Assembly: GCF_900106945.1 (NCBI RefSeq)
Contig: NZ_FNNE01000004.1
Coordinates: 186,001-250,000, forward strand
Direction: 5' to 3'
From: Marinobacter mobilis
GTDB lineage: Bacteria > Pseudomonadota > Gammaproteobacteria > Pseudomonadales > Oleiphilaceae
Length of the DNA stretch: 64,000 nt
The notes below the pieces were generated by a model. It worked only from the letters and a program-made list of their open reading frames with translations, was not told the origin of the DNA and did not search any database. Below, one piece after another: positions 1 through 8,553 of the stretch. The position numbers and the translations under genes are program-made. Positions within the stretch are counted from its first letter, which is position 1; each line of letters opens with the position of its first letter.

Positions 1-911
1 TTCGCGCCTTCCTGCGCAGCCTGCTGATGCACGGTGCCATCGGCACCGCCCTCGGCGGCGTGGCCACCATGGTGGGTGAGCCCCAGAACCTGCTGGTCGC
101 CAAGGTCGTCGGCTGGGATTTTGCCAGCTTCTTCCAGGCCATGGCGCCGGTCAGCCTGCCGGTGCTGGCGGCCGGGCTGGCCACCTGCTGGCTGCTGGAG
201 AAACTGCGCTGGTTTGGCTATGGCACCCGCCTGCCCAAACCGGTCCGTCAGGTGCTGGAAGAGTTCGCCGACAATGAACGGGCCAAACGCACCAAGGCCG
301 ATCAGGCCGCACTGTGGATCCAGGCGCTGGCAGCGGTGATCCTGGTGGTCGGGCTGGCGTTCCACCTGGCTGAAGTGGGGCTGATCGGCCTGCTGGTGAT
401 CATCCTCATCACCTCCTTTGCCGGGGTGACCGATGAGCACCAGATCGGCAAGGCCTTCCAGGAATCACTACCGTTTACCTCGCTGCTGGTGGTGTTCTTT
501 GCCATCGTGGCCATTATTCACGAGCAGCACCTGTTCAAACCGATCATCGAGGCGGTGCTGAGCCTGCCCCAGGAGTCGCAGCCGGGCTGGTTCTTCATCG
601 CCAACGGGGTGTTGTCGATGATCAGCGACAACGTCTTCGTGGCCACGGTGTACATCAGTGAAGTGAAGGCGGCGCTGGATGCCGGCGAAATCAGCGCAGA
701 CCACTTCCGCACCCTGGCGGTGGCCATCAACACCGGCACCAACCTGCCCAGTGTGGCCACCCCCAATGGCCAGGCCGCCTTCCTGTTCCTGCTGACCTCC
801 GCCGTCGCGCCGCTGGTGCGGTTGTCCTACGGCCGCATGGTCATCATGGCGCTGCCTTATACCGTGGTAATGGGATCGGTTGGCCTGTTTAGTGTGCTCC
901 AGTTGAGTTAA
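1..911 (+). CDS. nhaB: Na+/H+ antiporter NhaB, C-terminal part (5' end outside window)
   Basis: Inner-membrane sodium/proton antiporter of the NhaB family, which exports Na+ in exchange for H+. The reading frame is open from base 3. The segment [12 protein letters not shown] followed by [13 protein letters not shown] is characteristic of NhaB, and the rest is a run of hydrophobic helices with the conserved stretch [20 protein letters not shown] near the end. About 300 residues of a family that is normally about 500 long are visible; the missing part lies before the window, not in a deletion. It is followed 90 bp later by a SulP transporter on the same strand. Confidence 0.93.
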   Translation, partial: RAFLRSLLMHGAIGTALGGVATMVGEPQNLLVAKVVGWDFASFFQAMAPVSLPVLAAGLATCWLLEKLRWFGYGTRLPKPVRQVLEEFADNERAKRTKADQAALWIQALAAVILVVGLAFHLAEVGLIGLLVIILITSFAGVTDEHQIGKAFQESLPFTSLLVVFFAIVAIIHEQHLFKPIIEAVLSLPQESQPGWFFIANGVLSMISDNVFVATVYISEVKAALDAGEISADHFRTLAVAINTGTNLPSVATPNGQAAFLFLLTSAVAPLVRLSYGRMVIMALPYTVVMGSVGLFSVLQLS

Positions 912-1002
912 AATCCCGCCCTCTGAATGCCCGCCACTGGTTAAACTATGACCACTGGTGGGCATTGTTCGTTGTGTCCCCCAGAAATTCCCGGAACTGG
1001 TT

Positions 1003-2490
1003 ATGCTGAAAACCCTTAAAAACGAGTGGTTCTCCAATATTCGTGGTGACCTGCTCTCAGGCATTGTGGTGGCCCTGGCGCTGATTCCCGAAGCCATTGC
1101 CTTCTCCACCATTGCCGGTGTCGACCCCAAGGTGGGCCTGTACGCCTCGTTTTGTATCGCGGTGATCATCGCGTTTGTCGGCGGTCGTCCGGGCATGATC
1201 TCCGCCGCCACCGCTGCCATGGCCCTGCTGATGGTGACGCTGGTGAAAGATCACGGCCTGCAGTATCTGCTGGCGGCAACCGTGCTTACCGGGGTGTTGC
1301 AGATCATCGCCGGGTACCTGCGACTGGGGGAGTTGATGCGCTTTGTGTCACGCTCGGTGGTGACCGGTTTCGTCAACGCCCTCGCGATCCTGATTTTCAT
1401 GGCCCAGTTGCCGGAGCTGACTGACGTCACCTGGCATGTCTACGCCATGACCGCTGCCGGCCTGGGCATCATCTACCTGTTCCCGCTGTTGCCGGGGGTG
1501 GGCAAGGTGCTGCCGTCGCCGCTGGTGTGCATCATCGTGCTGACCGTGTTTGCCTATCTGACCAACCTGGACATCCGTACCGTGGGTGATCTGGGTGAGC
1601 TGCCGACCACCCTGCCGGTGTTCCTGTGGCCAGACGTACCGATGACCCTGGACACCCTGTGGATCATCCTGCCTTACTCCGCCTCCATGGCGGTGGTGGG
1701 CCTGCTGGAATCGCTGATGACCGCCACCATCGTGGACGATCTCACCGACACCACCAGCAATCGTAACCGTGAGTGTCGTGGCCAGGGCATTGCCAACATC
1801 GGCGCCGGGCTGATCGGTGGCATGGCCGGCTGTGCGATGATCGGCCAGTCCATCATCAACGTGAAATCCGGTGGCCGGGTGCGGCTGTCCACCCTGACCG
1901 CCGGGGTGGTACTGCTGATCATGGTGCTGGTGCTGGATGAGGTGTTGGTGCAGATTCCCATGGCGGCGCTGGTGGCGGTGATGATCATGGTGTCCATCGG
2001 TACCTTCAGCTGGGAGTCGTTCGTCAACCTGCGCAAGCACCCGCTGTCCACCAACATCGTGATGATCGTCACCGTGGTGGTCGTGGTGGCCACCCACAAC
2101 CTGGCCTTCGGGGTCTTCGCCGGGGTGTTGCTGGCGGCGATGTTCTTCGCCAACAAGGTGGGCCACTTCATGCTGATCAACTCCGAGCTGGATGAAGGGA
2201 CCCGCACCCGGACCTATCGGGTGGTGGGGCAGGTGTTTTTCAGCTCCTCAGAAAAATTCACTGCGTCTTTTGACTTCAAGGAAGCGCTGGATCGTGTTGT
2301 CATAGACCTGAGCCGGGCTCACTTCTGGGACATCACGGCGGTGGGTGCGCTGGATAAGGCGGTGCTCAAATTCCGCCGCGAGGGCGCCGACGTTGAGGTT
2401 ATCGGCCTGAACGAAGCCAGTGCCACCATCGTTGACCGTTTCGGGGTACACGACAAGCCCGAAGGCGTGGACCAGCTGATGGGGCACTGA
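1003..2490 (+). CDS. SulP-family anion transporter with STAS domain
   Basis: Predicted inner-membrane anion permease (sulfate, bicarbonate or dicarboxylate type), 495 aa. The N-terminal two thirds is a hydrophobic membrane domain that opens with the SulP signature around residues 13-45 ([20 protein letters not shown] and then [10 protein letters not shown]). The last 100 residues form a cytoplasmic STAS domain with [20 protein letters not shown] start at 1003 (MLKTLKNEW) because the frame extends 15 codons further upstream into sequence unlike the family. The universal stress protein gene starts 54 bp downstream, so the two may be cotranscribed; SulP-Usp pairs are common. The substrate cannot be told from sequence. 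Confidence 0.88.
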   Translation: MLKTLKNEWFSNIRGDLLSGIVVALALIPEAIAFSTIAGVDPKVGLYASFCIAVIIAFVGGRPGMISAATAAMALLMVTLVKDHGLQYLLAATVLTGVLQIIAGYLRLGELMRFVSRSVVTGFVNALAILIFMAQLPELTDVTWHVYAMTAAGLGIIYLFPLLPGVGKVLPSPLVCIIVLTVFAYLTNLDIRTVGDLGELPTTLPVFLWPDVPMTLDTLWIILPYSASMAVVGLLESLMTATIVDDLTDTTSNRNRECRGQGIANIGAGLIGGMAGCAMIGQSIINVKSGGRVRLSTLTAGVVLLIMVLVLDEVLVQIPMAALVAVMIMVSIGTFSWESFVNLRKHPLSTNIVMIVTVVVVVATHNLAFGVFAGVLLAAMFFANKVGHFMLINSELDEGTRTRTYRVVGQVFFSSSEKFTASFDFKEALDRVVIDLSRAHFWDITAVGALDKAVLKFRREGADVEVIGLNEASATIVDRFGVHDKPEGVDQLMGH

Positions 2491-2544
2491 CAAGCGGCCG
2501 GTAATCGATAACAATAAACGGACAAGCCAGGTAACGAGGTTTCC

Positions 2545-3396
2545 ATGAGACAAGTGGTTGGATGCATTGACGGATCACGGGCTGCCACCGCCGTGTGCGA
2601 CTACGCAGCGTGGGCCTGCCAGCGGCTGGAGACACCGCTGACACTGTTCCACGTGCTGGATCAGGAGCGTTATCCGGCAGAGACCGACCTCGCTGGCAGC
2701 ATCGGTCTGGGCAGCCGCGAACACCTGTTGCAGGAACTGGCGGAGCTGGACCAGCGCCGCAGCCGGGTGGCCATGGAGCAGGGCCGTCACATGCTCGAAG
2801 CCGCCGAACAGCGGGTGCGGGAGCAGGGCGTGAGCGATGTCCACCTGCGCCAGCGCCACGGCGATCTCACGGATTCCCTGCTGGCGATTGAGGACAGCAC
2901 CCGCCTGCTGGTGATGGGGCTGCACGGCGAAAGCAGCAGCGACCGCGACATTCACATCGGCAGCCAGCTCGAAACCGTTATTCGCAGTGTGCACCGGCCG
3001 GTGATGCTGGTGCCGGATGAATTCACCGAACCGCGCAGCGCACTGTTCGCTTTTGACGGCAGCCCGACCACCCTCAAGGCGCTGGAGATGCTGGCCCAGA
3101 GCCCCATCCTGAAAGGCCTTCCGGTACATGTAGTGATGATTGGCGCCGACACCGGCGATCGTCATGAACAGCTCAAGGAGGCCGAACGGGCGCTGGCGGC
3201 GCTGGATTCGGACATCCATCTGGAGATCTGCGCCGGCGATGTCGAAACGGCCCTGCACCGATATCAGCAGGAGCAGGGCATCGACCTGCTGATCATGGGG
3301 GCCTATGGCCATTCCCGCATCCGCCAGTTCCTGGTGGGCAGCACCACCACCCACATGCTCAAGACGTCGGCGACGCCACTGATCATCCTGCGCTGA
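2545..3396 (+). CDS. tandem universal stress protein (UspA family)
   Basis: Cytoplasmic nucleotide-binding stress protein of 283 aa made of two Usp domains (about residues 1-150 and 155-283). Both carry the ATP-type loop G-x2-G-x8/9-[21 protein letters not shown] in the first and [20 protein letters not shown] in the second. Tandem Usp proteins of this size resemble UspE in architecture. The start ATG at 2545 follows the SulP stop by 54 bp. A role in adjusting the neighbouring transporter is possible but is inference only. Confidence 0.9.
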   Translation: MRQVVGCIDGSRAATAVCDYAAWACQRLETPLTLFHVLDQERYPAETDLAGSIGLGSREHLLQELAELDQRRSRVAMEQGRHMLEAAEQRVREQGVSDVHLRQRHGDLTDSLLAIEDSTRLLVMGLHGESSSDRDIHIGSQLETVIRSVHRPVMLVPDEFTEPRSALFAFDGSPTTLKALEMLAQSPILKGLPVHVVMIGADTGDRHEQLKEAERALAALDSDIHLEICAGDVETALHRYQQEQGIDLLIMGAYGHSRIRQFLVGSTTTHMLKTSATPLIILR

Positions 3397-3512
3397 CAGC
3401 GGGTAGACGCGGTGTGCCTTTGTGCGCCAAACATGACCTGGTTGGATGCTTTGCAGACCTGATCTGTTACTCTTTCCTCATTGCACCATAACAATGATAA
3501 ACGGGGTAATGC

Positions 3513-4412
3513 GTGATCTTCAGGATGAACGAAGCCCGGGAAAAAGGACGTTGGCAGCACAGGCCCGGCCGTCAGAGCCCATGGGCGCGAGACGAGAACT
3601 CGGGTGGCAGGCTCTGGACGCAGCTTCTTGTGCTGTGCACCCTTCTGGCGATTCTCAGCCCGGGCCAGGCTGCGCCGGGGAGCGGCTTGTCGATGGTGGC
3701 ATCGCCCCGCCCGGAGCTGACCGTGGCCTACGTCGAATTCCCTCCGCTGGAGTACATGGACGATGCGGGCCAGCCCGCGGGTGAGTTTGTTGATCTGACC
3801 CGCAAAGTGGCCGAGGAAGCCGGCCTCGACCTGAAGTTTATCTACCTGCCGATCAGCCGAACCTACTTCTATCTGCGCAGTGGTGTGGTGGACATGTGGA
3901 TGGGACTGACGGGAATTCCCGCCCTCGAAGGCTATGTGCTGGAAAGCGAGGTCAGCCCGCTTGCTGCCACGCTGTCGGTCTGGTCGATGCCTGACACGTC
4001 CCCGGTCACCCGCTACGAGAGCTTTCAGGACCGCATCCTGATCCTGATCTCCGGGTACACCTACGGCGGCCTGCTATACCAGCTTGAAGCACTCGACAAT
4101 GTCAGCCTGACCTTCGCCCCCAACCATCTCGCCGCACTCAGGATGCTGGAGCGCAACCGGGGCCATTACCTGCTGGATTACCAGTTCCCGGTACGTGAAA
4201 CCCTCAGACAGGAAGCCTTTGACGAGGTTCGGGAACAACCGGTCCGCACCCGTTATACCTCCTGGCTGTTTACCCGCCAGAACCCCAACAGCAGCGCCCT
4301 GCGAGATGCCTTTGACCAGGCTTACCGGCGGCTGGTGGCGAGGGGCGACGTGGCCGCCGAACAGGACCGCAGCCAGCATTATGTGCTGCCGGGACTGCCG
4401 CTGGATCACTGA
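3513..4412 (+). CDS. periplasmic solute-binding protein, family 3-like
   Basis: Probable secreted or periplasmic protein of 299 aa with the fold of extracellular solute-binding family 3. After an unusually long basic N-terminus comes a hydrophobic signal segment near residues 36-50 (LLVLCTLLAILSPGQA). The binding domain opens with LTVAYVEFPPLEYMDDAGQPAGEFVDL, typical of this fold, with later lobes at residues 180-270. The start is GTG at 3513; an ATG four codons later is an alternative. No permease or ATPase genes are nearby, so this may be an orphan sensor-like binding protein. The 3' end overlaps the convergent DUF3047 gene by 7 bp. Confidence 0.7.
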   Translation: MIFRMNEAREKGRWQHRPGRQSPWARDENSGGRLWTQLLVLCTLLAILSPGQAAPGSGLSMVASPRPELTVAYVEFPPLEYMDDAGQPAGEFVDLTRKVAEEAGLDLKFIYLPISRTYFYLRSGVVDMWMGLTGIPALEGYVLESEVSPLAATLSVWSMPDTSPVTRYESFQDRILILISGYTYGGLLYQLEALDNVSLTFAPNHLAALRMLERNRGHYLLDYQFPVRETLRQEAFDEVREQPVRTRYTSWLFTRQNPNSSALRDAFDQAYRRLVARGDVAAEQDRSQHYVLPGLPLDH

Positions 4413-5146
4413 ACCGCGGCAGGGGACAGCAGTTCGATATCACCGTACCAGGCGGTGGCGGCTTCGCCGGTGTTGTCGGCATCCGACATGATGCCGATCC
4501 CGACAATCGCGGGGGGAGCCTGGCCAAAGGCGCGCCGGTAATCGGCGACAATATCCCGTTCCACCGTCATCCACAGGCCCGCCATGTCGGCGCCGCTGTT
4601 GACCGCGACCATCACCGTTTCCTCGGCGTAGGGGTTGGCCACAAATTCACCCTCTGGCAGCTGGTTGGCCCAGATATAGTTGAGCGCATTGCCCGGCAGT
4701 TCCTCGCCAAACAGCGCTTTCACCGTGCCCCGCTTGAGGCGCTCGAAGAAACCGGCTTGCTCCTCCTCAAATTCAAAGGCGACGTAGATTCGCGCCGGGT
4801 AGTCATCGCCGGCTTTCTCGCGGGCGTTCCCACCCTCATACACATTCGACACTTTCCAGCGCCAGCGCAGTAACAGCTGTTCCCCCGGGGTGACTGACAG
4901 ACGGGCAATCAGCCCGGAAGCACTGTTGTCTGCCTGTGCCATGACCACCTGGGTATCGTCTTCAGTGACCAGACGGTACTCACTGTGGCGGTCGATCTTG
5001 GGAAACTCCAGGGGTTCCCAGCCGTCATTCAGGCTGGTCAGCGCGGAAAATGGCTTGGGCGCCAGGCTGTCAGCAACGCCAGTGAGCGCAAAAGCTGCCA
5101 GTGCTGCCGTCAGCGCACAGGAATACCGGAAACGTTTTGATGTCAT
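4406..5146 (-). CDS. DUF3047 family exported protein
   Basis: Exported protein of unknown function, 246 aa. The N-terminus is a classic signal peptide (MTSKRFRYSCALTAALAAFA then LTGVA). The body matches the DUF3047 pattern: LLLRWRWKVS, AGDDYPARIYVAFEF, NALNYIWAN and the late ADNTGEAATAWYGDI. I chose the start at 5146 because a strong AAGGAGG ribosome-binding site lies just upstream; the frame itself runs further. It is transcribed divergently from nrdA, with about 500 bp of regulatory DNA between them. Some family members occur near redox or cytochrome genes, but nothing here points to a function. Confidence 0.82.
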   Translation of the reverse strand: MTSKRFRYSCALTAALAAFALTGVADSLAPKPFSALTSLNDGWEPLEFPKIDRHSEYRLVTEDDTQVVMAQADNSASGLIARLSVTPGEQLLLRWRWKVSNVYEGGNAREKAGDDYPARIYVAFEFEEEQAGFFERLKRGTVKALFGEELPGNALNYIWANQLPEGEFVANPYAEETVMVAVNSGADMAGLWMTVERDIVADYRRAFGQAPPAIVGIGIMSDADNTGEAATAWYGDIELLSPAAVQ

Positions 5147-5194
5147 ACACCCTCCTTGATGGGGATAGAGACCGCCGGTCGTTAAAAAAGTGCC

Positions 5195-5223
5195 TTGTTG
5201 ATGCTCTCTTCGGTGTATATAGT
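5195..5223 (+). promoter_or_regulatory. candidate sigma-70 promoter of the nrdA leader
   Basis: TTGTTG (5195-5200) and TATAGT (5218-5223) are separated by 17 bp, a good sigma-70 arrangement. Transcription would start near 5230, giving a leader of about 425 nt that contains the hairpin at 5264-5299 and the cobalamin riboswitch. Judged by eye only. Confidence 0.4.
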
Positions 5224-5263
5224 GTCGAAAACCTTGGTTATATACCAGATGTAGTGATCGCAG

Positions 5264-5299
5264 GGTGATCAATGTGGCGAACAATTCGCCACAATCACC
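5264..5299 (+). repeat. long inverted repeat / leader hairpin
   Basis: GGTGAT (5264-5269) pairs with ATCACC (5294-5299), and TGTGGCGAA (5273-5281) pairs with TTCGCCACA (5285-5293). The central loop is CAA, with a three-base bulge on the left arm. That makes a 15-bp stem directly in front of the riboswitch. It is either an RNA hairpin at the 5' side of the leader or an operator. There is no U-tract, so it is unlikely to be a simple terminator. Confidence 0.75.
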
Positions 5300-5300
5300 G

Positions 5301-5477
5301 CCGGTTGCTGCGGTATCGGGAATCCGGTGAGACTCCGGAACTGACGCGCAGCGGTATTGGGGAACGAGCGAGGCACGGTGCCAGGCACCAGACACTGACC
5401 GGACACGGTTGGGAAGTCGCCAAGCGAGGTGGTTCTGAAAACGAACCGAACCCCTGAGTCCGAAGACCTGCCAAGGC
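5301..5477 (+). promoter_or_regulatory. cobalamin (adenosylcobalamin) riboswitch upstream of nrdA
   Basis: The conserved blocks of the B12 element occur in order: GGGAATCCGGTGAGACTCCGG (from 5318), then the ACTGACGCGCAGCGGTA core (from 5340), then GGGGAACGAGCG, a CACTGA segment at 5392, GGGAAGTCGCCAAGCGAGG, and the closing B12 box AGTCCGAAGACCTGCC (5457-5472). This matches the pseudomonad-type cobalamin riboswitch. It sits about 175 nt before the nrdA start on the same strand. The expected effect is repression of the B12-independent class Ia reductase when cobalamin is plentiful and a B12-dependent class II enzyme can work. Control of nrdABS by such a riboswitch is established in Streptomyces. 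Confidence 0.9.
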
Positions 5478-5539
5478 TATTTAACTGCACCTTCGCGTTA
5501 CAGGTGAGCAGGACAGGATTCAGCAGGGGGTTGCGCCTT

Positions 5540-5566
5540 GGGGGACAGATCTGGCATCTGTCCCCA
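5540..5566 (+). repeat. GGGGACAG-type palindromic repeat, copy 1
   Basis: GGGGACAGAT (5541-5550) and ATCTGTCCCC (5556-5565) form a 10-bp stem with loop CTGGC. The same palindrome with different inner bases recurs three times between nrdA and nrdB. Confidence 0.8.
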
Positions 5567-5568
5567 GC

Positions 5569-5591
5569 ACGGTGGCTGCCCCCGCCACCGT
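5569..5591 (+). terminator. terminator-like hairpin in the nrdA leader
   Basis: ACGGTGGC (5569-5576) and GCCACCGT (5584-5591) form a perfect 8-bp GC-rich stem with loop TGCCCCC, followed by a U-rich but interrupted tract (TTCTGCTTCT). It lies between the B12 box and the nrdA start, where a riboswitch expression platform would be. Whether it is the switch's terminator is inference. Confidence 0.5.
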
Positions 5592-5653
5592 TTCTGCTTC
5601 TCGCCTGTTTACGCGATGGTCTTGATCACTTACGCGTATTCAGGAGACACCAC

Positions 5654-8413
5654 ATGTCCACCGCTGCTCTGGCCGAACCTCAATCTCCGGCTTCATCCCT
5701 GCAGGTCATCAAACGCAACGGCACCCTGGTCAGTTTTGACCCGGCCAAGATCACCGTCGCCGTTACCAAGGCTTTTCTTGCTGTCGAAGGGGATCAGGTT
5801 TCCGGCTCCGCCCGCATTCACGACAGCGTGGCACGGGTAACAGAGCAAGTGGTGCAGGCCATCAGCCGGCGCCTCAAGGCGGGGGGCAAGGTGCATATCG
5901 AAGACATCCAGGATCAGGTGGAACTGGCGTTGATGCGGGCCGAAGAACAGAAGGTCGCGCGGGCCTACGTACTGTACCGGGAAGCCCACGCTCAGGAGCG
6001 GGCCAGCCGCGCCGCGCCGGTGGAAGCCCACCCCAGCTTGACGGTGAAACAGCGTAACGGTCAGGTGGCCCCGCTGGATCTGGGGCTGATGAAGTTCCAG
6101 GTGGAACAGGCCTGCGGAGGTGTGGACGGTGTTGACGCCGCCGCGGTGGTGAACGAAGCCCTGAAAGGGCTCTACGACGGCATCCCTGAGGCTGATGTTC
6201 TGTCTGCGCTGGTGATGACCGCCCGTGGCCGCATCGAGCAGGAGCCGGGTTACAGCCAGGTCACCGCCCGCTTGCTGCTGGAGCAGTTACGGATGGAGGC
6301 CGCCGGGGCACTGGCACTGCCGCTGCAGGCATCCCTGCCCAGCGTTTATCCCCAGGCCCTGACCGCGTTCGTTCACGCCGGTATTCGCTACGAACTGCTG
6401 GATGAGGCGCTGGCGGCCTTTGATCTTGAACGCCTGGGCGCTGCCCTGAAACCGGAGCGTGACGGCCAGTTTGGCTTCCTCGGCCTGCAGACCCTGTACG
6501 ACCGTTACTTCCTGCACTGGCAGGGTGCGCGCCTCGAACTGCCCCAGGTTTTCTTCATGCGCGTCGCCATGGGCCTGGCCCTGCGGGAAGACGACCCCAA
6601 CGCCCGTGCCATCGAGTTCTACAACCTGCTGTCGTCGTTCGACTACATGGCATCGACGCCGACCCTGTTCAACAGCGGCACCCGCCACTCCCAGCTGTCG
6701 TCCTGCTACCTCACCACCGTGGGCGACGACCTGGAAGAGATCTACGGCGCGATCCGCGACAACGCCCTGCTGTCGAAATGGGCGGGGGGCCTGGGTAACG
6801 ACTGGACCCCGGTGCGGGCACTGGGTTCCCACATCAAGGGCACCAACGGCAACAGTCAGGGCGTGGTGCCGTTCCTCAAGGTCGTTAACGACACCGCGGT
6901 CGCCGTCAACCAGGGGGGCAAGCGTAAGGGCGCGGTGTGCGCCTACCTGGAAAGCTGGCACCTGGACATTGAGGAATTCCTCGAACTGCGCAAGAACACC
7001 GGCGATGAGCGCCGCCGCACCCACGACATGAACACCGCGAACTGGGTGCCTGACCTGCTGATCGAGCGCATGCGCCGGGACCAGGACTGGACCCTGTTTT
7101 CCCCCAGCGACGTACCCGACCTGCACGACCTGTACGGCAACGACTTCCGCACCCGCTACGAGGAATACGAGGCCAGGGCCGCCCGTGGCGAGCTGCCGCT
7201 GCACAAGACCGTCCCTGCCAAGCAGCTGTGGCGCAAGATGCTGACCGTGCTGTTCGAGACCGGCCATCCCTGGATTACCTTCAAGGACCCCTGCAATCTG
7301 CGCTCGCCCCAGCAGCACGTGGGTGTGGTGCATTCCTCCAACCTCTGCACAGAGATCACCCTCAACACCAGCGCTGAGGAAATCGCCGTCTGTAACCTGG
7401 GTTCGGTGAACCTGGCTGCCCACATCAACGGCGGTGAACTCGATGTACAGCGGCTGGAGCGCACCGTGAACACGGCGGTGCGCATGCTCGATAACGTCAT
7501 CGACATCAACTTCTACGCCGTTCCCCAGGCCCGCGAATCCAACCTGCGCCATCGCCCGGTCGGCATGGGCCTGATGGGTTTCCAGGATGCCCTGTACCAG
7601 CTCAAACTGGCCTACTCCAGCCCGGAAGCGGTGGAATTTGCCGACCTCGCCATGGAGCAGATCAGCTACTTCGCCATTCGCGCCTCCGCCGAGCTGGCGG
7701 CTGAGCGCGGTGCCTACCCGACGTACGAAGGCTCGCTGTGGGATCAGGGCATCCTGCCCATCGACTCCATCCAGCTCCTGGCGGACGCCCGCCAGGACGG
7801 TGACCTCAGCGTCAACACCGAGGCCAGGCTGGACTGGACCCCGGTGCGGGAGCTGGTGGCGAAGCACGGCATGCGTAACTCCAACGTCATGGCCATCGCC
7901 CCCACGGCCACCATCTCCAACATTGTCGGCGTGTCTCAGTCGATTGAGCCGGCGTACCAGAACCTGTTTGTGAAATCGAACCTCTCCGGTGAGTTCACGG
8001 TGGTTAACCCGTCGCTGGTGGCGGAACTGAAAGCCGAAGGGCTGTGGGACAACGTCATGGTCAACGACCTCAAATACTTCGACGGTTCCGTGCAGCAGAT
8101 CGAACGGATTCCCGCCGAGATCAAGGCCCGCTACGCCACCGCCTTTGAGATGGATGCCCGCTGGCTGGTAGAGGCTGGGGCCCGTCGCCAGAAGTGGCTC
8201 GATCAGGCCCAGAGCCTCAACCTGTACATGGCCGAACCCTCCGGCAAGAAGCTGGATGCCCTCTACCAGCTGGCCTGGGAGCGCGGCCTGAAAACCACCT
8301 ACTACCTGCGCTCCCTGGGCGCTACCGGTGCCGAAAAGAGTGCCCCGGTACAGGCCGCCCCGGCGCCGCAGGTGTGCTCCATCGACAATCCGGACTGTGA
8401 GGCGTGCCAGTAA
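5654..8413 (+). CDS. nrdA: ribonucleoside-diphosphate reductase, class Ia, alpha subunit
   Basis: Large catalytic subunit of the class Ia ribonucleotide reductase, which reduces ribonucleoside diphosphates to deoxy forms; 919 aa. Two N-terminal ATP-cone regulatory domains (about residues 15-110 and 125-220) precede the barrel. Active-site elements visible are SSCYLTT (first redox cysteine), NLCTEI (the thiyl-radical Cys with its Asn and Glu) and AVCNLGSVNL (second redox cysteine). The tail CSIDNPDCEACQ supplies the shuttle cysteines. I start at 5654 because AGGAG lies 8 bp upstream; the frame continues upstream into the riboswitch and cannot be coding there. It forms a unit with nrdB, and the leader carries a B12 riboswitch. 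Confidence 0.96.
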   Translation: MSTAALAEPQSPASSLQVIKRNGTLVSFDPAKITVAVTKAFLAVEGDQVSGSARIHDSVARVTEQVVQAISRRLKAGGKVHIEDIQDQVELALMRAEEQKVARAYVLYREAHAQERASRAAPVEAHPSLTVKQRNGQVAPLDLGLMKFQVEQACGGVDGVDAAAVVNEALKGLYDGIPEADVLSALVMTARGRIEQEPGYSQVTARLLLEQLRMEAAGALALPLQASLPSVYPQALTAFVHAGIRYELLDEALAAFDLERLGAALKPERDGQFGFLGLQTLYDRYFLHWQGARLELPQVFFMRVAMGLALREDDPNARAIEFYNLLSSFDYMASTPTLFNSGTRHSQLSSCYLTTVGDDLEEIYGAIRDNALLSKWAGGLGNDWTPVRALGSHIKGTNGNSQGVVPFLKVVNDTAVAVNQGGKRKGAVCAYLESWHLDIEEFLELRKNTGDERRRTHDMNTANWVPDLLIERMRRDQDWTLFSPSDVPDLHDLYGNDFRTRYEEYEARAARGELPLHKTVPAKQLWRKMLTVLFETGHPWITFKDPCNLRSPQQHVGVVHSSNLCTEITLNTSAEEIAVCNLGSVNLAAHINGGELDVQRLERTVNTAVRMLDNVIDINFYAVPQARESNLRHRPVGMGLMGFQDALYQLKLAYSSPEAVEFADLAMEQISYFAIRASAELAAERGAYPTYEGSLWDQGILPIDSIQLLADARQDGDLSVNTEARLDWTPVRELVAKHGMRNSNVMAIAPTATISNIVGVSQSIEPAYQNLFVKSNLSGEFTVVNPSLVAELKAEGLWDNVMVNDLKYFDGSVQQIERIPAEIKARYATAFEMDARWLVEAGARRQKWLDQAQSLNLYMAEPSGKKLDALYQLAWERGLKTTYYLRSLGATGAEKSAPVQAAPAPQVCSIDNPDCEACQ

Positions 8414-8427
8414 GGCCCGGCCTGATT

Positions 8428-8452
8428 GGGGACAGAATGCAAGTCTGTCCCC
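8428..8452 (+). repeat. GGGGACAG-type palindromic repeat, copy 2
   Basis: GGGGACAGA (8428-8436) and TCTGTCCCC (8444-8452) form a 9-bp stem with a 7-nt loop, 14 bp after the nrdA stop. Confidence 0.8.
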
Positions 8453-8466
8453 TTACGCAAGATTCC

Positions 8467-8490
8467 GGGGACAGGTTGAAACCTGTCCCC
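8467..8490 (+). repeat. GGGGACAG-type palindromic repeat, copy 3
   Basis: GGGGACAGGT (8467-8476) and ACCTGTCCCC (8481-8490) form a 10-bp stem with loop TGAA. Compared with copy 2 the inner stem bases differ in a compensating way, so pairing is kept. Confidence 0.8.
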
Positions 8491-8506
8491 AACTCCGTAT
8501 TCACCA

Positions 8507-8531
8507 GGGGACAGATGTGACATCTGTCCCC
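8507..8531 (+). repeat. GGGGACAG-type palindromic repeat, copy 4
   Basis: GGGGACAGATG (8507-8517) and CATCTGTCCCC (8521-8531) form an 11-bp stem with loop TGA, ending 22 bp before the nrdB start codon. Confidence 0.8.
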
Positions 8532-8553
8532 GCCACGAGCCGAGGACACCACC

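Noticed and set aside
5210..5248. Possible paired NrdR boxes before nrdA
   Set aside because: GTGTATATAGTGT matches only half of the palindromic consensus, and the second AT-rich word lies 23 bp away, not the expected 31-32 bp.
6287..7867. 526-codon open frame on the minus strand inside nrdA
   Set aside because: High-GC shadow of nrdA: its protein is low-complexity, rich in Gly, Val and His, and resembles no family, while the plus frame has all RNR motifs.
8428..8531. CRISPR-like array between nrdA and nrdB
   Set aside because: Only three units, each a full palindrome with variable inner bases and no constant-length spacers; they are hairpin repeats.
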